From Bacillota bacterium (GTDB lineage Bacteria; Bacillota; Limnochordia; Darwinibacteriales; Darwinibacteriaceae), in contig JAAZLY010000047.1 in NCBI GenBank assembly GCA_012799115.1, positions 1 to 7,643 on the forward strand: DNA of 7,643 nucleotides. The letters are read 5' to 3'. The notes beneath the pieces are model-generated. The model was not told the origin of the DNA. It saw only the letters and a program-made list of their open reading frames with translations, and ran no database searches. The translations under genes and the position numbers were made by a program. Of this stretch, positions 1 to 5,476 are shown one piece after another. The first letter of the stretch is position 1. The number at the start of each line of letters is the position of its first letter.

Positions 1-1233
1 TGAGCCATAACCAAAGCAAATGGTAACCAGAATGACCGCCCCAAGTAGTCTTCGGGGATAGTCGATCGCCCAGCGACTGAGGGCATGTAACGCCCGGGTC
101 AAGATACCATTCTGACCTGACTTCGTCTTATCGGACGTGATCTTGGGTTCTTTAGCCAAGACCAAAAGAGCAGGCACAAGGCTTAAGGAAAGGACCATGG
201 CCAGAAATACACCGATGGCTGTGAGTACACCAAATTCGCGCATTGGCATCACAAAGGCAGTGATGAGCGAGGCAAATCCTGCTGACGTGGTCCAGGCAGC
301 CATGGTGACCGGTGTTGTAATCACTCGAAATGTCTCGACTAGGGCTTCTCGTTTGGCAAGACCAGTGGCTAAAGATTCCTTAAATGTGTTGAGGATATGA
401 ATGCTTGAGGCAATCCCCACTGTAACCAATATTACAGGCATGACCATGGTCACCATGGAAATGGGTATCCCCTGCCAAATCATGATGGCGACAGTCCAAA
501 TCACGCTGGCACCAACTGTGACCAAGGGGATCAGTACACCAAGGATGGAGCGAAAGCTGAGGAATAAGACGAGTCCGATCACAACCACAACAAAGGGTAC
601 GAGAACGAGTAGATCCTGCTTCATTGCCGTCTCGGTATAGTACAGGATGTAGGAGTCGCCCACTATATGAATGTTTTCCGGCCCTGCATAGCCTTGTGTA
701 ATTTTCTCGATTTGGCCTAGTACTTGGTTCGTGTCTATCTGATGGTCAAGTTCCAAGAGGAGCGCAGCACCCCTTCCATCAGCGGTGATCAGCACCCCGT
801 CATAGGGACTATTTGTGATTCGAGTTCTGAACTCCTCAATTTCTCCCTCTGTTTGGGGTAACGTTTCTGTCATAGGCCCAATCTCGATGCCAAAGAAACT
901 GCTTTCTACCATCTGAGCATTGAGGGGACTCTGCACCTTAGCTACACCAGGCAGGGCCAAAAGCTCCTGCTCCAGTCGGGCTATTTTTTCAAGAGTTGAT
1001 GGTAGAAAGACGTCATCGCTTTCTAAAGCAATAAAGAAGAGTTCTTGTGAGCCAAAGTCCTCCGATACGGCCTGGAGATCAAGGAGCACTGGATCATCAT
1101 GGGGAATCATCGCGTCGATACTAGCATTAAATTGCAAGCGAGGAAGAAGAGTAAGGGCTCCAATCGTAAGTAATACAACAACACCAATGACCAGCTTAGG
1201 CCGATTCAAAACCAGTTCGATCCACCGTTTCAA
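1..1233 (-). CDS. RND/MMPL-family exporter, 3' part missing (cut by window edge)
   Basis: The minus strand reads open from a TTG at 1233 to position 1, giving 411 residues with no stop. The TTG is the only possible start: an in-frame TGA lies eight codons upstream, and GGAGAGGTGG (1241-1250) sits seven bases before it. Layout is that of RND-superfamily exporters of the MMPL type: TM1 at about residues 14-30, a soluble extracytoplasmic domain at about 35-205, then TM2 to TM6 at about 207-226, 230-251, 258-279, 306-327 and 334-359. Characteristic stretches are GIASSIHILNTF near residue 274 and MREFGVLTAIGVF near 331. A seventh helix starts near 394, so about half of a usual 12-TM protein is visible. 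Such pumps use proton motive force to export lipids or amphiphilic compounds; the substrate here is unknown. It is translated one base after the TetR gene and is probably repressed by it. Confidence 0.9.
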   Translation of the reverse strand, partial: MKRWIELVLNRPKLVIGVVVLLTIGALTLLPRLQFNASIDAMIPHDDPVLLDLQAVSEDFGSQELFFIALESDDVFLPSTLEKIARLEQELLALPGVAKVQSPLNAQMVESSFFGIEIGPMTETLPQTEGEIEEFRTRITNSPYDGVLITADGRGAALLLELDHQIDTNQVLGQIEKITQGYAGPENIHIVGDSYILYYTETAMKQDLLVLVPFVVVVIGLVLFLSFRSILGVLIPLVTVGASVIWTVAIMIWQGIPISMVTMVMPVILVTVGIASSIHILNTFKESLATGLAKREALVETFRVITTPVTMAAWTTSAGFASLITAFVMPMREFGVLTAIGVFLAMVLSLSLVPALLVLAKEPKITSDKTKSGQNGILTRALHALSRWAIDYPRRLLGAVILVTICFGYGS

Positions 1234-1234
1234 G

Positions 1235-1819
1235 TCAGTTCCACCTCTCCAAGTTCAGAATTACATTGAGGGCATCCAGGGAGTCGGCAATGGTCTGGTT
1301 GTTCGGTTCTAGCAGGGATTGCACACCGACACCGAATAGACCACCAAAGAAGAGACTAGCGAGCGTTTCCCGGCTATAGGAAGAACCGAGGCGATCGACG
1401 AACTCTGCTGTAAATACACCCCCAATGATCTGATCTGTAAAACGTACAAAGATTTCCCTAACCTCTACTCGTAGTGGTTCAGACCAAAGTGCCAGGCCTA
1501 CCAGGTCATAGAGGACGCGAAATAAGTCAGGATCGTTTCTTAGTACCTCCTGATAAAGACGGATAAAACACTCCCCCACTTCCTGAGGGGACATCCCTGG
1601 TTCTAGATACTGCTGGATATACTCGTAGTACGTGCTGGTCACATGGCGGGCTACGGCCAAGAGCAGACCTTCTTTGTTTTGATAATGGTAGCTGATTTGG
1701 CTCACCGCCACCTGTGCCTCTGCAGCAATCTGCCGGAGAGAAGTCCTTGCATACCCTTCCCGTGCAATCACGGCATAGGCTGCATCAAGGATTTTCTCTT
1801 GCTGATTTGCTTCTAACAA
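1235..1819 (-). CDS. TetR/AcrR-family transcriptional repressor
   Basis: A 194-residue protein, typical TetR length. The N-terminal DNA-binding domain (about residues 8-55) reads ILDAAYAVIAREGYARTS then LRQIAAEAQVAVSQISYHY, with the helix-turn-helix at about 26-48 and the family's YHYQNKEGLL ending. The C-terminal part (about 60-194) is a helical ligand and dimerisation domain, too variable to predict the inducer. Start is TTG at 1819, preceded by GAGGTGAT (1823-1830), a near-perfect Shine-Dalgarno site; the nearby ATG at 1824 is out of frame and hits a stop at once. The stop codon is one base before the exporter's TTG, and the exporter's ribosome site lies inside this gene's last codons, which suggests translational coupling. 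By family precedent it represses its own operon and is released by a compound the pump exports (inference). Confidence 0.93.
   Translation of the reverse strand: MLEANQQEKILDAAYAVIAREGYARTSLRQIAAEAQVAVSQISYHYQNKEGLLLAVARHVTSTYYEYIQQYLEPGMSPQEVGECFIRLYQEVLRNDPDLFRVLYDLVGLALWSEPLRVEVREIFVRFTDQIIGGVFTAEFVDRLGSSYSRETLASLFFGGLFGVGVQSLLEPNNQTIADSLDALNVILNLERWN
1241..1250 (-). promoter_or_regulatory. Ribosome binding site of the exporter, inside the TetR gene end
   Basis: Read on the minus strand this is GGAGAGGTGG, seven bases before the TTG at 1233. It lies within the last codons of the TetR gene and decides the non-ATG start of the exporter. Confidence 0.75.
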
Positions 1820-1822
1820 AGC

Positions 1823-1830
1823 ATCACCTC
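1823..1830 (-). promoter_or_regulatory. Ribosome binding site deciding the TTG start of the TetR gene
   Basis: Minus-strand GAGGTGAT matches the anti-Shine-Dalgarno complement over eight bases. It is followed by TGC, T and then the TTG at 1819, a short spacer of three to five bases depending on how pairing is counted. No in-frame ATG or GTG is better placed. Confidence 0.7.
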
Positions 1831-1842
1831 ATTTCAATCGGA

Positions 1843-1852
1843 CGACCGTTCG
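1843..1852. promoter_or_regulatory. Possible TetR operator, imperfect dyad in the leader
   Basis: CGACCGTTCG is a dyad matching its reverse complement at 8 of 10 positions. It lies just downstream of the -10 of the TetR-exporter operon, where a bound repressor would block transcription. Assignment to TetR is inference from position and from the GACCG/CGGTC half-sites seen in many TetR operators. Confidence 0.35.
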
Positions 1853-1859
1853 AATTATA

Positions 1860-1873
1860 GTATAATTATACCA
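1860..1873 (-). promoter_or_regulatory. Extended -10 promoter for the TetR-exporter operon, in a palindrome
   Basis: On the minus strand TGGTATAAT (1865-1873) is an extended -10 (TGn plus a perfect TATAAT), which can work without a good -35; none is seen 16-18 bases upstream. The predicted start of transcription is near 1858, leaving a leader of about 40 bases. The -10 lies in GTATAATTATAC (1860-1871), a perfect 12-bp palindrome, so TATAAT is also present on the plus strand (1861-1866). A second minus-strand TATAAT is at 1854-1859. Confidence 0.55.
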
Positions 1874-1887
1874 GTTTAGTTGTGTGA

Positions 1888-1940
1888 GGGACAGTCCCCC
1901 ATGCAATTTAACTAGTCTCGTATTTTGCCTGGGACTGTCC
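1888..1940. repeat. Pair of GGGAC-N-GTCC(C) palindromes, REP-like unit
   Basis: GGGACAGTCCC (1888-1898) and GGGACTGTCC (1931-1940) are each near-perfect palindromes about a single central base. They are also inverted copies of each other (GGACAGTCCC against GGGACTGTCC), separated by 32 bases, so the segment could fold as two small hairpins or one long one. The arrangement resembles dispersed REP-type units mobilised by REP-associated tyrosine transposases. No transposase is present in the window, and copy number cannot be judged from here. Confidence 0.5.
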
Positions 1941-1973
1941 TACCATTTTGCCAAGGAGAAAAGGAGGAAGAAC

Positions 1974-2471
1974 ATGAGATATTTTCTGGGCATTCGCTTA
2001 CCCAAGGAGCTTGAGGAGACCTGTGAGAGATACCGTAGAGCATTCAAAGCTCCAAAGACGGTTGCCCACCTGACAGTTGTACCGCCTTTTGAGTGGGAGC
2101 AGCCCGCCGGGGAGCTCTTCAAACTACTTGCCGAAGCACTAGAAGAGACGAAACCTTTTGCAGTGACAGGTGCAGGTGTCGGTTCCTTTGGTAACAGGGT
2201 TCTCTTTATCAATGTAAATCTTACACCTGAACTTGAAGCTATGCAAAAAGCTCTCACATTATGCCTTAAGACTGCTGGGGTCTCCGTCGACAATCGTCCC
2301 TACCATCCCCATGTCACATTGGCCACGCGCCTAACAGCTGAAGAGTTCAGCCGCTACAGCCGAGAACTTGCAGATTTCCACCCTGAAATAGATTTTGTTT
2401 GCTCGAGCTTGAGCATCTTTGAGTTCACCAAGGAGCGGCGCTGGAAGGAAGCTCATCGCCTTTCCTTTTAA
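1974..2471 (+). CDS. 2H phosphoesterase, 2'-5' RNA ligase (LigT/ThpR)-like protein
   Basis: A 165-residue cytoplasmic protein. Two HxT motifs mark the 2H phosphoesterase superfamily: H32-L-T34 in AHLTVVPPF and H113-V-T115 in YHPHVTLA, spaced as in LigT/ThpR and YjcG-type proteins. The N-terminus MRYFLGIRLP is the usual first strand. These enzymes act on 2',3'-cyclic phosphate or 2'-5'-linked nucleotides, usually as RNA cyclic phosphodiesterases; the substrate here is unknown. Start is ATG 1974, with AAGGAGG at 1961-1967 six bases away. An upstream in-frame GTG at 1884 would add 30 residues that do not look like the family and run through the palindromic repeat. It is followed by a separate promoter for fprA, so it may be monocistronic. 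Length is slightly shorter than ThpR (about 180). Confidence 0.85.
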   Translation: MRYFLGIRLPKELEETCERYRRAFKAPKTVAHLTVVPPFEWEQPAGELFKLLAEALEETKPFAVTGAGVGSFGNRVLFINVNLTPELEAMQKALTLCLKTAGVSVDNRPYHPHVTLATRLTAEEFSRYSRELADFHPEIDFVCSSLSIFEFTKERRWKEAHRLSF

Positions 2472-2487
2472 CCAATAATACCTACTC

Positions 2488-2516
2488 TTGTAATTTACGA
2501 CCAGATTTGGTATCAT
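2488..2516 (+). promoter_or_regulatory. Promoter of fprA
   Basis: TTGTAA (2488-2493) and TATCAT (2511-2516) are separated by exactly 17 bases, matching the sigma-A consensus at 4/6 and 5/6. TG at 2508-2509 makes it an extended -10. Transcription would start near 2523, about 23 bases before the ATG, just leaving room for the ribosome site AAGGGAG (2532-2538). Confidence 0.65.
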
Positions 2517-2545
2517 CTTACTAAGGAATAGAAGGGAGTGGTTCA

Positions 2546-3739
2546 ATGCAGGCCTCGAAAAGATTGACCGAAAAAGTAACCTGGGTTGGAAAAGTCGACT
2601 GGGAGCTTGAAATGTTTCATGGTGAGGAACTTTCAACAGCTAGGGGTTCGTCCTACAACTCCTACCTAATTCGGGATGAGAAAGTTGTGCTAATTGACAC
2701 CGTTTGGCTGCCCTATGATAAGGAGTTTGTGAGGAATCTCAAGGACGAAATTGATCTACAGGAAATCGACTATATTATTGTCCAACACGCAGAGATCGAC
2801 CATAGTGGCGCGCTACCGGAGCTGATGAGGGAGATTCCTGACACACCCATCTATTGCACAAACAACGGGAAGAAGATCATCCAGGGACATCATCACCAAG
2901 ACTGGAACTTCGTCACAGTCAAGACAGGTGATACGCTTAACATAGGCAAATCCACCCTAACCTTTGTGGAGGCACCCATGCTACACTGGCCAGACACCAT
3001 GTTTACATACATGAGTGGCGAGAACATCCTCTTTAGTAACGATGCCTTCGGCCAGCACTATGCCACCGAAACACTCTATAACGACAAGGCAGATAACTGC
3101 GAACTGTATGAGGAAGCCCTCAAGTATTATGCCAACATCCTTACACCCTTCAGCGCACTCGTGAAGCGCAAGATTGAAGAAGTACTGGCCCTTGAGCTTC
3201 CACTGAACATGATTTGCACAAGCCATGGCGTAATCTGGAGAGACAATCCAGCACAAATCGTTGAAAAGTACTTAGAATGGGCAGACAATTATCAGGAGAA
3301 TCAGATCACCATTGTCTATGACACCATGTGGAACTCGACCCGTCTCATGGCCGAGGCTATTGCCTACGGTATTCAGGCTGAAGATCCTTCCGTGACTGTC
3401 AAGCTCTATAATGTGGGCAAACAAGATAAGAACGACATTGTCACAGAGATCTTTAAGTCCAAGGCTATCCTGGCCGGATCCGCCACCATTAATGGCAGAT
3501 ACCTCTCAGGTATGGGTGGCCTCCTTGAGATGATAAGAGGTATGAGGTTCAAAAACAAGAAGGCTGCTGTTTTTGGTAGCTATGGTTGGAGCGGTGAAGG
3601 TAATAAGTTGCTAGCCCAAGACTTTGCTGGTGCAGGCTTCGAGATTATTACTGAAGGATACCGCACACTCTGGGTTCCCGACAATGATGAGCTCATCGCG
3701 TGTCAGGAGTTCGGTAGAGAGTTTGTACGTAGTCTCTAA
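2546..3739 (+). CDS. fprA: Flavodiiron protein (A-type flavoprotein), O2/NO reductase
   Basis: A 397-residue two-domain cytoplasmic protein, the usual length of minimal class A flavodiiron proteins. Residues 1-250 form the metallo-beta-lactamase-like domain with all diiron ligands in order: H81-x-E83-x-D85-H86 (HAEIDH), H147, D166 and H227. Residues 254-397 are a flavodoxin-like domain whose FMN phosphate loop is DTMWNST (259-265). There is no fused rubredoxin or flavin reductase domain, so electrons must come from a separate rubredoxin or similar donor, not encoded here. The family reduces O2 to water or NO to N2O; which dominates cannot be told from sequence. Start is ATG 2546 with AAGGGAG upstream. 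It has its own promoter and terminator and converges on rubrerythrin, another oxidative-stress gene, which supports a detoxification role. Confidence 0.96.
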   Translation: MQASKRLTEKVTWVGKVDWELEMFHGEELSTARGSSYNSYLIRDEKVVLIDTVWLPYDKEFVRNLKDEIDLQEIDYIIVQHAEIDHSGALPELMREIPDTPIYCTNNGKKIIQGHHHQDWNFVTVKTGDTLNIGKSTLTFVEAPMLHWPDTMFTYMSGENILFSNDAFGQHYATETLYNDKADNCELYEEALKYYANILTPFSALVKRKIEEVLALELPLNMICTSHGVIWRDNPAQIVEKYLEWADNYQENQITIVYDTMWNSTRLMAEAIAYGIQAEDPSVTVKLYNVGKQDKNDIVTEIFKSKAILAGSATINGRYLSGMGGLLEMIRGMRFKNKKAAVFGSYGWSGEGNKLLAQDFAGAGFEIITEGYRTLWVPDNDELIACQEFGREFVRSL

Positions 3740-3784
3740 TCCCTAGAGCTAAACACACGTAGCTTGAGGACTCTGTCTTAGAAC

Positions 3785-3838
3785 AAAAAGGCTGCTGCAA
3801 TTTGGACGCAATAACGTTCATCTTGCAGCAGCCTTTTT
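3785..3838 (+). terminator. Rho-independent terminator of fprA (potentially bidirectional)
   Basis: AAAAAGGCTGCTGCAA (3785-3800) pairs perfectly with TTGCAGCAGCCTTTTT (3823-3838): 11 bp of mixed stem plus five A-T pairs, ending in a T run. Inside the 22-base loop, TGGACG (3803-3808) and CGTTCA (3815-3820) can add a 6-bp inner stem with one G-U pair. The A run on the other side makes it able to stop minus-strand transcription as well. Confidence 0.92.
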
Positions 3839-3879
3839 ATGTCATATTCCTCTGTTCTTGAAGACCAGGGAAAATACAA

Positions 3880-3898
3880 GGAGGTGCCTTGCACCTCC
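3880..3898 (-). terminator. Terminator-like hairpin downstream of rubrerythrin
   Basis: GGAGGTGC (3880-3887) and GCACCTCC (3891-3898) form a perfect 8-bp GC-rich stem with a 3-base loop. On the minus strand it is followed by TTGTATTTT, a broken U tract, 18 bases after the rubrerythrin stop. Transcripts that pass it meet the 3785-3838 hairpin next. Confidence 0.7.
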
Positions 3899-3915
3899 CT
3901 GGGTATTCTTTACTT

Positions 3916-4449
3916 TTAGTAATTCTCAGCATACTCCTCGTAATGTGCACGTGGATGGGCACAGGCGGGACAAAGCTCTGGTGCTTCCGTACCGGTATGT
4001 ATGTATCCGCAGTTACGGCACTTCCAACGAATGGGCTCATCTCTCGTAAAGACGGTTCCTGCTTCTACTCTTGCCAAGAGAGCTAGATAACGCTTCTCAT
4101 GCTCCTCTTCGACTTCAGCGATTTCCTGGAAAACCTCGGCGATTTCGTCAAAGCCTTCTTCTTTGGCCGTCTTGGCGAATTCTCTATACATACTTGTCCA
4201 CTCGTAGTTTTCACCTGCTGCGGCGTCCTTCAGATTCTCAGAGGTACTCTTCACAATTCCGAGAAACTTCCCAAGCCGTCTTGCATGCTCCTTTTCGTGG
4301 AGAGCTGTTTCTTCGAAAATGCCGGAGATCTGGTTATAACCCTCTTTTCTGGCAGCACTTGCATACCAGTCATACTTGTTGCGTGCCATAGATTCGCCAG
4401 AAATGGCTGCCCACAGATTCTTCTCTGTTTGTGTTCCTTTAAGATTCAT
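3916..4449 (-). CDS. rbr: Rubrerythrin (diiron ferritin-like plus rubredoxin domain)
   Basis: A 177-residue cytoplasmic protein that reduces hydrogen peroxide to water in anaerobes. Residues 1-135 are the ferritin-like four-helix diiron domain: E19 in SGES, E52-x-x-H55 in ALHEKEH, E80 and E83 in the middle, and E114-x-x-H117 in EVEEEHEKRY. Residues 139-177 are a C-terminal rubredoxin-like domain with C144-x-x-C147 and C160-x-x-C163 binding one Fe(SCys)4 centre that passes electrons to the diiron site. Domain order and length fit classical rubrerythrin. Start is ATG 4449 with AGAGGAGG seven bases upstream; a longer frame from 4491 adds 14 residues across that ribosome site and is not favoured. 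It is transcribed alone, convergent with fprA and divergent from the deacetylase, with a Fur/PerR-like sequence about 90 bases upstream. Confidence 0.96.
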   Translation of the reverse strand: MNLKGTQTEKNLWAAISGESMARNKYDWYASAARKEGYNQISGIFEETALHEKEHARRLGKFLGIVKSTSENLKDAAAGENYEWTSMYREFAKTAKEEGFDEIAEVFQEIAEVEEEHEKRYLALLARVEAGTVFTRDEPIRWKCRNCGYIHTGTEAPELCPACAHPRAHYEEYAENY

Positions 4450-4510
4450 AATAATTCCTCCTCTTAGTCTTATCACTATCTCTTTCCTCAAATGGGGGGC
4501 GACTTCCTCC

Positions 4511-4540
4511 TTGAAATCCCTAGTTTAACATGCTCATAAT
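4511..4540 (+). promoter_or_regulatory. Promoter of the polysaccharide deacetylase gene
   Basis: TTGAAA (4511-4516) and CATAAT (4535-4540) each match the sigma-A consensus at 5/6 and are 18 bases apart. Transcription would begin near 4547, giving a leader of about 90 bases. No convincing minus-strand promoter for rubrerythrin was found in the same gap; TATCAT on the minus strand (4538-4543) lacks a fitting -35. Confidence 0.5.
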
Positions 4541-4553
4541 GATAACCTTTGAC
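4535..4553. promoter_or_regulatory. Fur/PerR-like box in the rubrerythrin-deacetylase gap
   Basis: By hand count the 19 bases match the classical Fur box (GATAATGATAATCATTATC) at 14 positions, with ten matches in a row (4536-4545). One PerR-type half-site (TCATAAT, 6/7) is also present at 4534-4540, but the second half is poor. It overlaps the -10 of the plus-strand promoter and lies upstream of rubrerythrin, a gene often under PerR control. Confidence 0.35.
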
Positions 4554-4639
4554 GTTAATGCAGGAAGTTTCCATTGAATCCAGAATTTAGCCCTTAACCT
4601 AACAGTCATCAAACTGGATTGTCACTTGGAGGAACGCTC

Positions 4640-5476
4640 ATGTTCAAGAAAGAAAAGGGACTTTTAGCCATATTTTATACTGTTATTATCCTACTCGCCT
4701 TGGGGGGAACAGCTCAAGGAGGCCAGTATTACATCAATGAACTTCTCGAGGCCAATCCGCCTCCCCAAGTCTTGAAAGAAGGTCCGATCGTGCGAGTAAA
4801 ACAACCAAGTATGGAAAAATACATGCCGGGCGAGGAGCAAATCGAACCGGGTTACGAACTCGAATATGAACTTGAACAGGAACCCGAACCACAGCCGCCT
4901 CCGGCAAAGCCCCTGGGAAAAGTGGCCCTAACTTTTGATGATGGACCCGATGCTCGCTATACGGCAAGAATCCTAGATATTCTACAGGCTGAAGGTGTAA
5001 CAGCAACGTTCTTTGTCGTGGGGGAGTACGTCGAGCGCTATCCTGAAACCCTAAAACGCATCTTCAATGATGGACACCTTATTGCCAACCATTCCCGTAC
5101 CCATGCCGATTTAGCACTCTTCGACAACGAAGACATTATTGCCGCTGAACTTGAGCCCACGTCAAGGGCTGTCGAAAGGCTCACTGGATTCTATCCCTTA
5201 ATTATGCGCCCGCCCTATGGATCGCTGCGCCAAGACTCGGTGCGTTTTCTCAGGGAGAATGGCTGGCAAATTGTTCGCTGGTCACTTGATACCTTTGACT
5301 GGGACAGCATGCGCAACAGTCCTGAACAGATTCTGAGTCGGATTCAAACGCAGCATCACAACGGAGCCATCATCCTCATGCATTGCAATGGTCCGGCAAC
5401 GACTAGAGTCCTGCCCGATCTGATCAGGATTCTGCGTGATCTGGATTACGAATTTGTAGCGGTGACTGGACTATAA
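4640..5476 (+). CDS. Membrane-anchored polysaccharide deacetylase (NodB domain, CE4)
   Basis: A 278-residue protein with an N-terminal hydrophobic segment (residues 8-25, after FKKEKG) that acts as signal anchor, so the enzyme works outside the membrane. A Glu/Pro-rich stalk (about 63-92) leads to the NodB domain (93-278). Carbohydrate esterase 4 motifs are TFDDGP with D100 and D101, HSRTH with metal ligands H151 and H155, RPPYGS (190-195), and WSLDTFDW (214-221). The last motif reads ILMHCNG (H248), where the family usually has LxHD, so H is kept but the following Asp is replaced. It probably removes acetyl groups from peptidoglycan or another cell-wall glycan, resembling sporulation-associated deacetylases; the substrate is not shown. 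Start is ATG 4640 with GGAGG seven bases upstream; an in-frame TTG at 4619 precedes that site. Its end overlaps the convergent EAL-HDOD gene. Confidence 0.92.
   Translation: MFKKEKGLLAIFYTVIILLALGGTAQGGQYYINELLEANPPPQVLKEGPIVRVKQPSMEKYMPGEEQIEPGYELEYELEQEPEPQPPPAKPLGKVALTFDDGPDARYTARILDILQAEGVTATFFVVGEYVERYPETLKRIFNDGHLIANHSRTHADLALFDNEDIIAAELEPTSRAVERLTGFYPLIMRPPYGSLRQDSVRFLRENGWQIVRWSLDTFDWDSMRNSPEQILSRIQTQHHNGAIILMHCNGPATTRVLPDLIRILRDLDYEFVAVTGL

Noticed and set aside
137..1312. Plus-strand open frames at 137-400, 401-640 and 920-1312
   Set aside because: They lie opposite the exporter (the last also opposite the TetR gene end), are Thr/Ser/Arg-rich without family features, and the minus strand gives one continuous 411-residue RND protein.
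1884..1973. Upstream GTG extension of the 2H phosphoesterase
   Set aside because: The extra 30 residues run through the palindromic repeat and the ribosome site; ATG 1974 has an AAGGAGG site and matches the family N-terminus.
3747..3764. Small hairpin AGCTA / TAGCT just after the fprA stop
   Set aside because: Only 5 bp with an 8-base loop and no T run; the strong terminator at 3785-3838 explains termination.
4071..4467. Plus-strand frames 4071-4391 and 4099-4467
   Set aside because: Antisense shadows of rubrerythrin, Cys/Phe/Leu/Arg-rich and with no recognisable domain.
4619..4639. TTG start at 4619 for the deacetylase
   Set aside because: It lies before the GGAGG ribosome site that serves ATG 4640, and adds seven residues ahead of a normal signal-anchor.
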